A stretch of 20,534 nt of DNA from a virus, in the IMG/VR virus record IMGVR_UViG_3300017719_000288, positions 1-20,534 of that record, one strand, 5' to 3'. The first letter of the stretch is position 1. Each line of letters opens with the position of its first letter. Below the pieces are notes generated by a model. It did no database searches. It had not been told where the DNA came from and saw nothing but the letters and a program-made list of their open reading frames with translations. Below, piece after piece: positions 1 to 5,157 of this stretch. A program made the position numbers and the translations under genes.

Positions 1-1
1 T

Positions 2-298
2 ATGCGTCATGAAGGATGGCACGCTGCACAAGATTGTATGGCAGGAACGATTGATAACAGTCTGATTGCTATCATCAAACCAGAGGATGAAGTTCCTATG
101 ATTTGGCGTGTGCTAGCAGAACGTACATACCCTAAGTCTGCTGTGCCATGGGAAGCAGAAGCAGGTTGGGCAGGTCGTACTGAAAACATGACTATGAATG
201 CCCTTGCTGCCTGTGCTGGCGGTAGTATGTGGGAAGTCTATCCTCCTACTCCACTAACACGTAAGTATCTGATAGACTCAGGATACATTAAAAACTAG
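2..298 (+). CDS. Possible HEXXH zinc metallopeptidase-like protein, 3' part only
   Basis: This is the C-terminal 98 residues of an open frame that enters the window from the left; the ATG at position 2 is probably internal. What can be seen is the motif HEGWH at residues 3-7 of the visible part. It fits the HEXXH zinc-binding and catalytic signature of many metallopeptidases. A later WEAEA stretch (about residues 50-54) could supply the third ligand glutamate, as in gluzincin-type enzymes; that assignment is inference. There is no signal peptide or membrane segment in the visible part. The closing residues, YIKN, run to a TAG stop. The exact family and substrate cannot be named. The motif could also occur in a non-peptidase, so the functional call is tentative while the coding call is firm. 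Confidence 0.6.
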   Translation: MRHEGWHAAQDCMAGTIDNSLIAIIKPEDEVPMIWRVLAERTYPKSAVPWEAEAGWAGRTENMTMNALAACAGGSMWEVYPPTPLTRKYLIDSGYIKN

Positions 299-340
299 GT
301 TCCATAAAGGTAACTATATAGAGAACCCGTGAAATGAAAC

Positions 341-517
341 ATGTATGAAGAACTAAATTGTTTTGAGGAAGCACTCAAACATTTTGGTACTAGAGTTGAA
401 ATCATCACTGCTATGGAAATGGCAAGAAAAATATCACCTGAAGATGCCTATCAGTTGATTAAAGATGAACTCAAAGAAGTAAAGAAGTGTCGTAAACTAT
501 TCAAAAAGGAGGGATGA
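341..517 (+). CDS. Small hypothetical phage protein, 58 aa
   Basis: This is a short ORF starting MYEELNCFEEALKHFGTRVE and ending in a Lys-rich tail (KKCRKLFKKEG). The alternation of charged and hydrophobic residues suggests two or three helices with no membrane segment. The composition is that of a small soluble cyanophage protein; I do not recognise the function. Its last bases (AAGGAGGG, 506-513) form the Shine-Dalgarno sequence of the next gene at 523, so the two are likely co-translated. Its own start has no clear Shine-Dalgarno upstream; the 43 nt before it hold no convincing promoter. It is real by frame length and tight fit between neighbours, but very short. Confidence 0.65.
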   Translation: MYEELNCFEEALKHFGTRVEIITAMEMARKISPEDAYQLIKDELKEVKKCRKLFKKEG

Positions 518-522
518 CTCTA

Positions 523-870
523 ATGGGATTGTACGACACTGTTCGGTCTTCTTTTGATTTAGGACCAGGTTACAACAGAAAAGACCTCCAAACAAAAGAT
601 TTGGAGTGTATGATGTATGACTATTGGATTGACCCTACAGGTAAACTGTATGAAGTTGATTACTCACATACACAAGATTTCAATTTAGATTTTACTTCAT
701 ATATTGCCAATGGCAATCACGGTAAAGTCAAACCAATTTATTGGAATGGTGTAGTAGAAGTATTTCCTGCCAAGTGGGATTGTTACTACGCACCATTTCC
801 ATCTTGCTTTTTAACCTTTACTCGTGGTATAATTACTGAGGTAACACATGAACGTAAAAGAACTGCCTGA
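523..870 (+). CDS. Conserved cyanophage-type hypothetical protein beginning MGLYDT
   Basis: This encodes about 115 residues starting MGLYDTVRSSFDLGPGYNRK. The MGLYD opening, followed by a stretch with DYWIDPTGKLYEVDY, is a style I know from hypothetical proteins of cyanomyoviruses and other T4-like phages; no function is assigned. The protein is soluble, rich in Tyr, Asp and Trp, and reads like a compact beta fold. The start at 523 is preferred over the in-frame ATG at 514 because AAGGAGG (506-512) sits 10 nt before 523 but only 1 nt before 514. The stop TGA shares its A with the ATG of the 870 ORF, and the gene's end also overlaps the ORF beginning at 848, so its 3' end is read in more than one frame. 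Confidence 0.75.
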   Translation: MGLYDTVRSSFDLGPGYNRKDLQTKDLECMMYDYWIDPTGKLYEVDYSHTQDFNLDFTSYIANGNHGKVKPIYWNGVVEVFPAKWDCYYAPFPSCFLTFTRGIITEVTHERKRTA

Positions 871-1102
871 TGGCAAACTCGAAATCGAATGGGACGAAAA
901 CGACCCGATTGAAAGCGTCCTCAACAACTGGACGGAAGAAGACTTCAAAAACTTCTTCGACGAATGCCTCCGTCGCGACTCAGGAGAATTTGAAAAAGAA
1001 TCTGGAGAAACTGGCATCTCCGAAGCAACCCAAGAAGACATCGAAGACTTCTGGTACAACGAACTCCTCCAAGAAGACGACATCACGAAAGAAGGTTGTT
1101 GA
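848..1102 (+). CDS. Small acidic hypothetical protein overlapping the 870 ORF in another frame
   Basis: This is an 84-residue, very acidic protein (MNVKELPDGKLEIEWDENDP at the start, many Glu/Asp, several Trp and Phe). GAGG at 838-841 lies six bases before the ATG, a good ribosome-binding site. It overlaps the 3' end of the 523 gene by 23 nt and the 870-1283 ORF by 233 nt, lying one base out of frame with it. Its codons are unusual for the neighbourhood. By my count 37 end in C and only 9 in T, whereas flanking genes favour T. The Trp/Phe-rich acidic sequence looks like a genuine folded or binding protein, possibly a DNA-mimic-like or interaction protein, but that is speculation. Function unknown. 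Confidence 0.65.
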   Translation: MNVKELPDGKLEIEWDENDPIESVLNNWTEEDFKNFFDECLRRDSGEFEKESGETGISEATQEDIEDFWYNELLQEDDITKEGC

Positions 1103-1283
1103 ACCCAAAAATAGTCGCAAGCAAGAACTATTTCCCCATAAAACATTTCCATATCGTCTAGAAATAAAAAAACAAAAACGATTATGCTGGTTTGTTTGTC
1201 ATGAACATGCCTTAAAAGAAATCACCAGATACAATCTACAACCTAAAGATTACATCTATCAAGTTTATCCTAAGTACCTATGA
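870..1283 (+). CDS. Hypothetical protein: Lys/Ser/Thr-rich N-terminus plus conserved-looking C-terminal domain
   Basis: The protein is 137 residues. Residues 1 to about 77 are low-complexity and strongly basic (Lys, Ser, Thr), with no hydrophobic core. Residues from about 85 to the end form a domain with features such as FPYRLEIKKQKRLCWF, a CxxxH pattern (CHEH) and RYNLQPKDY, which looks like a small compact fold. The ATG at 870 is the only ATG in this frame, and it overlaps the previous stop (TGATG), which favours translational coupling. The basic half is encoded by the same DNA as the acidic 848-1102 protein, shifted one base. The basic tail could bind nucleic acid, which is inference. Alternatively the C-terminal domain could be joined to the 848 frame by an indel or frameshift. 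Confidence 0.6.
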   Translation: MANSKSNGTKTTRLKASSTTGRKKTSKTSSTNASVATQENLKKNLEKLASPKQPKKTSKTSGTTNSSKKTTSRKKVVEPKNSRKQELFPHKTFPYRLEIKKQKRLCWFVCHEHALKEITRYNLQPKDYIYQVYPKYL

Positions 1284-1570
1284 GACCTGAAACTCGCGAA
1301 TCAATGGAAAATCTCTGGTCAGCAAAATGGAACTTGCCAAAAGCAGCAAACAATGCTAACCTAACTCATAAGGAGATGAAAATCATCTTCAATGAGTATT
1401 GTGCTTTTCATCCCCCTACTTGGGAAATTGGTAACACCAAACAAATTGGCGTACTCTATACTGATGGGAGTGTGGCGGAATCGGTAGACGCACCAGACTT
1501 AAAATCTGTTGAGCAATATGCTCGTGAGAGTTCAAGTCTCTCTACTCCTATAGTCACGGATGGACTTTAA
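1280..1570 (+). CDS. Small hypothetical protein whose frame runs through the tRNA-Leu gene
   Basis: This starts MRPETRESMENLWSAKWNLP with an ATGA overlap on the previous gene. The first 60 or so residues look like genuine protein: helical, with KAANNANLTHKEMKIIFNEY and a HPPTWEIG segment. From about residue 63 the frame enters the tRNA-Leu gene (1466-1550), and the remaining peptide (VAESVDAPDLKS and onward) is simply translated tRNA, ending at TAA 1568-1570. Either the protein really carries this tail, or a tRNA was inserted into or fused onto the 3' end of an older gene and took over its stop. Function unknown. The 5' half is likely real; the 3' end is doubtful. Confidence 0.5.
   Translation: MRPETRESMENLWSAKWNLPKAANNANLTHKEMKIIFNEYCAFHPPTWEIGNTKQIGVLYTDGSVAESVDAPDLKSVEQYARESSSLSTPIVTDGL
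1466..1550 (+). tRNA. trnL: tRNA-Leu (anticodon UAA)
   Basis: The cloverleaf can be drawn by hand. The acceptor GGGAGTG pairs with TACTCCT (two G-U pairs), followed by TGGC...GGTAGACGC D-arm features, anticodon loop CTTAAAA (anticodon TAA), a long class II variable arm, and T-arm GAGAG-TTCAAGT-CTCTC. The discriminator is A1550. No CCA is encoded, so the host CCA-adding enzyme would be needed. The outermost anticodon-stem pair is a C-U mismatch. It decodes UUA and probably UUG. The gene is nested inside the open frame 1280-1570. Confidence 0.93.
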
Positions 1571-1576
1571 CAGCAC

Positions 1577-1774
1577 ATGGGTAAATATGACTTTGGCGGA
1601 CTTGAAAGGCATCCCGCTAACATACTAAGATTAATTAGTGAGTTAGAGGGGTCCTCTCAACTTTGCAAGTATATGGGTTTTGAAGAGGATATGAAAATCC
1701 TTAACGAAATGAAAAGACCATACTACAAACTCTACTTCAAAACGAAGAAAGAGTATGATAAAATGCCTCCGTAG
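1577..1774 (+). CDS. Small hypothetical protein ending inside tRNA-Thr
   Basis: This encodes 65 residues starting MGKYDFGGLERHPANILRLI. It is predicted soluble and helical, rich in Lys, Tyr and Glu, with a C-terminus of KTKKEYDKMPP. It lies between tRNA-Leu and tRNA-Thr. The last three codons and the TAG stop (1772-1774) are the first ten bases of tRNA-Thr, which begins at 1765, so the tRNA supplies the stop codon. There is no evident Shine-Dalgarno sequence before its ATG. I do not recognise the family. The amino-acid composition resembles a real small phage protein rather than random frame, but the gene is short, so the call is moderate. Confidence 0.55.
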   Translation: MGKYDFGGLERHPANILRLISELEGSSQLCKYMGFEEDMKILNEMKRPYYKLYFKTKKEYDKMPP

Positions 1775-1836
1775 CTCAGTGGTAGAGCAGGGCTTTTGTA
1801 AAGCTCAGGTCGCAAGTTCAAATCTTGTCAGAGGCT
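1765..1836 (+). tRNA. trnT: tRNA-Thr (anticodon UGU)
   Basis: The acceptor GCCTCCG pairs with CAGAGGC, with one C-A mismatch at the sixth pair. The D-arm is GCTCAGTGGTAGAGC, the anticodon stem GGGCT/AGCTC carries loop TTTGTAA (anticodon TGT), the T-arm is GCAAG-TTCAAAT-CTTGT, and the discriminator is T1836. No CCA is encoded. The gene starts inside the coding region that ends at 1774, and only five bases separate it from tRNA-Asn, so the two are probably processed from one transcript. Confidence 0.93.
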
Positions 1837-1841
1837 CTCAT

Positions 1842-1913
1842 TCCTCCTTAGCTCAGCGGTAGAGCGGTTGACTGTTAATCAATTTGTCCCTGGTTCGATC
1901 CCAGGAGGGGGAG
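1842..1913 (+). tRNA. trnN: tRNA-Asn (anticodon GUU)
   Basis: The acceptor TCCTCCT pairs with AGGGGGA (one T-G pair). The D-arm is GCTCAGCGGTAGAGC, the anticodon stem GTTGA/TCAAT carries loop CTGTTAA (anticodon GTT), the T-arm is CCTGG-TTCGATC-CCAGG, and the discriminator is G1913. All stems are well formed. No CCA is encoded. Its 3' arm supplies the Shine-Dalgarno of the following oxygenase gene, whose ATG begins at 1916. Confidence 0.95.
1903..1908 (+). promoter_or_regulatory. Shine-Dalgarno AGGAGG located within tRNA-Asn
   Basis: AGGAGG, at the junction of the T-stem and acceptor stem of tRNA-Asn, lies seven bases before the ATG at 1916. It decides the start of that gene. In the folded tRNA these bases are paired, so access by ribosomes would depend on the tRNA not being folded or not yet matured. 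Confidence 0.7.
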
Positions 1914-1915
1914 TT

Positions 1916-2539
1916 ATGAAAAAACTAGAAGTATTTCCAACACCATTACATTTCTTTAATATTGGTACTACTAAAGAATTTTTAGAATGTAAAAAAGTAT
2001 TGGAAGATATTGCTGCTGAATGGGATTATAAAGCAAGACCCAATGACCTTTCAGTGACTACAGATGATAATTTGCATATGCAAGAACCTTTTATAGGTTT
2101 ATCTAAACTTATTCTGTCTAAATCGAAAGAAGTATTTGACGACCTTGGATTAGTGAGAGAATCTGAAAAGGTTGTTTGTATGTGGTCAAATATATCTCGT
2201 GCAGAAAATAAGCATCAAATGCATTTACATGCAAACTCTTACTATAGTGTTGTACTATATTTTAATTGCCCTCAACCATCACCAGGAAATTTCAGAATTA
2301 GAGACCCTCGTCCTGGATTACTGACAACATTTTTTGAATATGAAAAAGAAAATGCATTTTCTAAAAGAGATATAGATATTTTACCAGAGGAAGGATTATT
2401 AATTTTTTTCCCCTCTTGGTTAGAACATGGTGTGCAGAATGGAGATTTTCCTAGCAATGAAAGAAGAATATCTCTTAGTTGTAACATCATGCCAGTTTCA
2501 AATGTAACAGATTACACCCATCAGTATTATTATCAATGA
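1916..2539 (+). CDS. 2OG-Fe(II) oxygenase-like protein 1 (PF13759-type)
   Basis: The protein is 207 residues. It resembles the putative 2OG-Fe(II) oxygenase family PF13759: a WSNISRAENKH segment (about 90-100) leads into HLHANSYYSVVLYF (about 103-116). A strand pair with FRIRDPRPG follows, then LLIFFPSWLEHGV with the distal histidine at 171, and ERRISLSCN with an arginine at 183/184 placed to hold 2-oxoglutarate. The proximal metal motif reads HLHAN rather than a clean HxD. Such enzymes couple oxidation of 2-oxoglutarate to hydroxylation of a substrate; the substrate here is unknown. The start at 1916 is chosen because an AGGAGG precedes it; the longer frame upstream is only translated tRNA. 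It is the first of three consecutive oxygenase genes and overlaps the next by 4 nt. Confidence 0.85.
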   Translation: MKKLEVFPTPLHFFNIGTTKEFLECKKVLEDIAAEWDYKARPNDLSVTTDDNLHMQEPFIGLSKLILSKSKEVFDDLGLVRESEKVVCMWSNISRAENKHQMHLHANSYYSVVLYFNCPQPSPGNFRIRDPRPGLLTTFFEYEKENAFSKRDIDILPEEGLLIFFPSWLEHGVQNGDFPSNERRISLSCNIMPVSNVTDYTHQYYYQ

Positions 2540-3021
2540 AAGGCATCTATTTACAATACGATTTTTTGTCCTCGGCAGAATGCTTTGCTGTAATGTCTTT
2601 TTATGAGGCAAATAAAGATAAGACATTTTTGCATGAATACAATCAATCATACCCTCTTCAATTGCATCATTTTCAGGGATTTCATGAATTTGATTATATT
2701 CATTCACGGGTAGTTGATTATGCCGAAGTGCTATCCAAGACCAAGTTTGAAGTTCATAATTTTGAGATTGTGAAGTGGGGTCCTAAATCAAAAATGAAAC
2801 CGCATAAAGATTTTTCTGTTGATGAGTGGAGTGCTATTGTATATCTTAATGATAATTACTATGGTGGCAAAACAAGATTTACTGACCAAGAGTTAGAGAT
2901 TACACCAAAACAAGGAACATTAGTTTTGTTTAATGGACATGCTATGAGGCATAGTGTCTCAGAAATTTTGAATGGAAATAGATATACTATGGCATACTGG
3001 TTAGAAAATGAATCTGTTTGA
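2536..3021 (+). CDS. 2OG-Fe(II) oxygenase-like protein 2 (prolyl-4-hydroxylase-like fold)
   Basis: The protein is 161 residues, short for the superfamily, but with the double-stranded beta-helix signatures in order. VKWGPKSKMKPHKDF carries the metal motif H90-K-D92, then AIVYLNDNYYGGKTRF, then ITPKQGTLVLFNGHAMRHS with the distal H139, and a 2OG-binding arginine in NRYTMAYWL (R149). The YGG-x-T-x-F pattern followed by P-x-x-G-x-x-x-x-F is typical of P4H-like oxygenases that hydroxylate peptides or small molecules. The ATG overlaps the previous stop (ATGA), so translation is probably coupled. The complete triad suggests an active enzyme. Substrate unknown. Confidence 0.88.
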   Translation: MKGIYLQYDFLSSAECFAVMSFYEANKDKTFLHEYNQSYPLQLHHFQGFHEFDYIHSRVVDYAEVLSKTKFEVHNFEIVKWGPKSKMKPHKDFSVDEWSAIVYLNDNYYGGKTRFTDQELEITPKQGTLVLFNGHAMRHSVSEILNGNRYTMAYWLENESV

Positions 3022-3658
3022 GTTTGGGGAATGGAATCTCACTACCGAAGAGTTTATGGGTAGTAAGATTATTACTATTGAAAATTATTTTAAGTATCCA
3101 GATTTAATTCGCAATCTTGTTCTAGAACCATTACCTGATTTATGGAGAGCAGATTTAGAAGGTAGTATGAATGGTGTTCATTACATGGATAGACGGTCGA
3201 TATCAAAATTAACTGGTAAATATGATGAGCAATTTTCTAAGCATTATGATTACCTAGGTCAACTTATTAATCAGAAGGCAGGATTGCATAGTGTTAATCA
3301 ATCTGTTATCAGTAATGTTACGAGATTTTTAAAAACTTCTTTTAATAATATCAACGATAACTATTGGTGGCCGCATAGAGATAGGGGATACAATGCAATC
3401 ATATCTCTGAATAATGAATTTTATGATGAATGCTCTGGTACGGTTTTATATCATCCTACAGGAGAACAACCCAAAGCACCAGAGAGCACAAATCCATGGG
3501 TATCTAAAAGTGAATATACTATTGTAAAACATTTGAAAGCAAAATATAATAGATGCATAATGTTTGATGGGAAATTATTTCCTCATGCTATGCACATAGA
3601 TAACTATGATTTCTTTAGTGATTTTTATCGAGTAAACCTAGTCTTATTTTTTGAATAA
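3008..3658 (+). CDS. 2OG-Fe(II) oxygenase-like protein 3 (DUF6445-like)
   Basis: The protein is 216 residues. The core reads NDNYWWPHRDRGYNAIISLN, with a metal motif H123-R-D125, then SGTVLYHPTGE, then a distal histidine in LFPHAMH (H193 or H196) and an arginine in FYRVNLVLFF (R208). WPHRDRGYN with the following GT-LY pattern resembles the DUF6445 group as I remember it; this group is usually regarded as related to 2OG oxygenases, but its reaction is not established. It begins 14 nt inside the end of the preceding oxygenase and ends at a TAATG overlap with the next small gene. It is therefore part of one translational unit with the two oxygenases before it. Confidence 0.8.
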   Translation: MNLFEFGEWNLTTEEFMGSKIITIENYFKYPDLIRNLVLEPLPDLWRADLEGSMNGVHYMDRRSISKLTGKYDEQFSKHYDYLGQLINQKAGLHSVNQSVISNVTRFLKTSFNNINDNYWWPHRDRGYNAIISLNNEFYDECSGTVLYHPTGEQPKAPESTNPWVSKSEYTIVKHLKAKYNRCIMFDGKLFPHAMHIDNYDFFSDFYRVNLVLFFE

Positions 3659-3798
3659 TGAATGAAGAAAAAGAACAAACTATACCCGAACATCTATACG
3701 ATGAGTGGGAATCTTATCTTGCTGTTTGTGAATCTTTTGGTATAGAACCTAACAAACGTAGATTCTTAAGATACAACGAATTGTTCCCGTATAAATAA
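3658..3798 (+). CDS. Small hypothetical protein, 46 aa
   Basis: This is a short acidic ORF (MNEEKEQTIPEHLYDEWESY at the start, RRFLRYNELFPYK at the end) that overlaps the previous stop by one base (TAATG). Helical, soluble, no recognisable domain. Its terminal codons TAT-AAA-TAA make up the late-promoter box TATAAATA that precedes the fibre module, so the gene's stop codon doubles as promoter. The exact fit between stop overlap and promoter supports it being real despite its length. Function unknown. Confidence 0.6.
   Translation: MNEEKEQTIPEHLYDEWESYLAVCESFGIEPNKRRFLRYNELFPYK
3790..3797 (+). promoter_or_regulatory. T4-type late promoter box TATAAATA
   Basis: An exact match to the T4 late promoter -10 consensus, recognised by the phage sigma factor gp55 in T4-like phages. 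It lies 28 nt before the GTG of the first fibre gene and overlaps the stop of the 3658 gene. Confidence 0.75.
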
Positions 3799-3825
3799 AC
3801 TTGTAGCAAATCGTGTGATTATTCC

Positions 3826-5148
3826 GTGGGAACTAGAAAAATTTCTCAGTTAGAAACTATTGATGATGCGAATCTATCTGGAGAAGCGATTCTTCCTGTA
3901 GTTGTATCTGACCCATTGATTCCTAACCGCAAGGTAAAGGTCAATCAACTCCATAAAGGAGTTGCACAAGGAGTAAAAAATGCACCTGGTTTGTGCTTTG
4001 ACTTGGATCGTGATACGGGTTTGTATCAAACTCAGTATGATGAAATAGGTCTTGGTTTTGGTGATGGTGGTATTGAGTTTAGTAGAAGTGTAATTGATGT
4101 TACTTCTACATTAACAATCAATGCAGTTGATGAGACAGCAACTAATTCCAACATTAGATTGTCTCCTAAGGGAACAGGCGTTGTTCAAGTTGCTGGTGGA
4201 TTTCGTATTGCTGATGGTGATTTTGAATTAGAAGATGCTCAGGGTCCACGAGTAAAGTTTGAGGTTGGACTTGTAGGAAGTGGAACTTCCTTACGAACAA
4301 TGACATTCCCCTCCATATCTGCTGGTAGTGGAACTACGTTAGTTGGTGCAGATACTCAGCAAACATTAACGAATAAAACCTTACTCATTGATGAAGACAA
4401 TTTAGTTATTGTTGATGGTTCGGAAGAAGCAAGTTTTCAAATTAATTGGGCGTTATCGTCAGGAATTAGAAGATCGTATTTTCTTCCTGATGCAGGAACA
4501 GTAACAACTACTGCTGAACCAACTGCAACTGCCTCTACATTGCTGGATACTAAAAGTACTCAGACAATTCTTAATAAGACAATTGTTGACCCTAGATTTG
4601 CTACTGACTCTGAGGCAGACACTTCATATGTAATCATTAACACTGATTCATTAACTGATAATAGAACAATTACAGTTCCTGATTTAAGTTTAACTTTAGT
4701 TGGTCTTGATACTACTCAGTCGTTAACTAACAAGACGATTGAGAACCTAATTCTTAATGATAGTGGGGATATTACAAAGAGAGCAACCTTCAGTACAGCG
4801 AATCAAAACACTACTACTAATAGAGTATTTGAATTCCCTGCTACTGATGACCTAAATACAACTATTAGTGATAACAATACGTTAGTCACTACATTAGCAA
4901 CACAGAAGTTATCTAACAAAGAATTAGTACAACCAAGCATTTCTGATACTATTTCTTCTGCTTTTAGTGTTACTATTCGTGCTGATAACATTACTGGAGA
5001 TAGGGTCATTCGTTTCCCCGATTCGGATGCTACACTTCTTTCTACAGAAAACGTTACTGCTGAAGACGTAAACTTCGGTGCTGGTATTGGTGGTCAGACC
5101 CTGACTGGTAGAACCAGACAACAACAATTTTTCTACGCAGGATTCTAA
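3826..5148 (+). CDS. Tail-fibre-like structural protein with four imperfect repeats
   Basis: The protein is 440 residues, beta-rich, with Thr, Asn, Asp and Ser dominating. The N-terminus (GTRKISQLETIDDANLSGEA) resembles the attachment segment of cyanophage fibre-like proteins. Four repeats of roughly 55-65 residues begin near residues 178, 246, 299 and 360 with TQQTLTNKT, TQTILNKT, TQSLTNKT and TQKLSNKE. Each is followed about 35-40 residues later by an Arg plus proline element (RRSYFLPD, NRTITVPD, NRVFEFPA, DRVIRFPD). This is the pattern of a trimeric beta fibre shaft. The start is GTG at 3826; no ATG lies in frame between it and the upstream stop, and there is no Shine-Dalgarno sequence. 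A late promoter precedes it. It probably forms part of the tail fibre or baseplate periphery. Confidence 0.78.
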   Translation: MGTRKISQLETIDDANLSGEAILPVVVSDPLIPNRKVKVNQLHKGVAQGVKNAPGLCFDLDRDTGLYQTQYDEIGLGFGDGGIEFSRSVIDVTSTLTINAVDETATNSNIRLSPKGTGVVQVAGGFRIADGDFELEDAQGPRVKFEVGLVGSGTSLRTMTFPSISAGSGTTLVGADTQQTLTNKTLLIDEDNLVIVDGSEEASFQINWALSSGIRRSYFLPDAGTVTTTAEPTATASTLLDTKSTQTILNKTIVDPRFATDSEADTSYVIINTDSLTDNRTITVPDLSLTLVGLDTTQSLTNKTIENLILNDSGDITKRATFSTANQNTTTNRVFEFPATDDLNTTISDNNTLVTTLATQKLSNKELVQPSISDTISSAFSVTIRADNITGDRVIRFPDSDATLLSTENVTAEDVNFGAGIGGQTLTGRTRQQQFFYAGF

Positions 5149-5157
5149 TTTTTAACA

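Noticed and set aside
300-340. Promoter before the 341 gene (TTCCAT with TATATA)
   Set aside because: The spacing is only 9 nt; no 16-19 nt pairing of -35 and -10 was found.
848-1102. Programmed -1 ribosomal frameshift at the TTC-AAA-AAC run
   Set aside because: The heptamer CAAAAAC is not a canonical X-XXY-YYZ site, and the required shift between the two frames is +1, not -1.
1868-1915. Longer N-terminus for oxygenase 1 from an upstream non-ATG start
   Set aside because: That stretch is the anticodon and T-arm of tRNA-Asn; the ATG at 1916 has a Shine-Dalgarno and begins the family-like sequence.
4845-4860. Additional late promoter CTAAATA inside the 3826 gene (and another near 12172)
   Set aside because: Both are in the middle of coding sequence with no gene start downstream; taken as chance matches.
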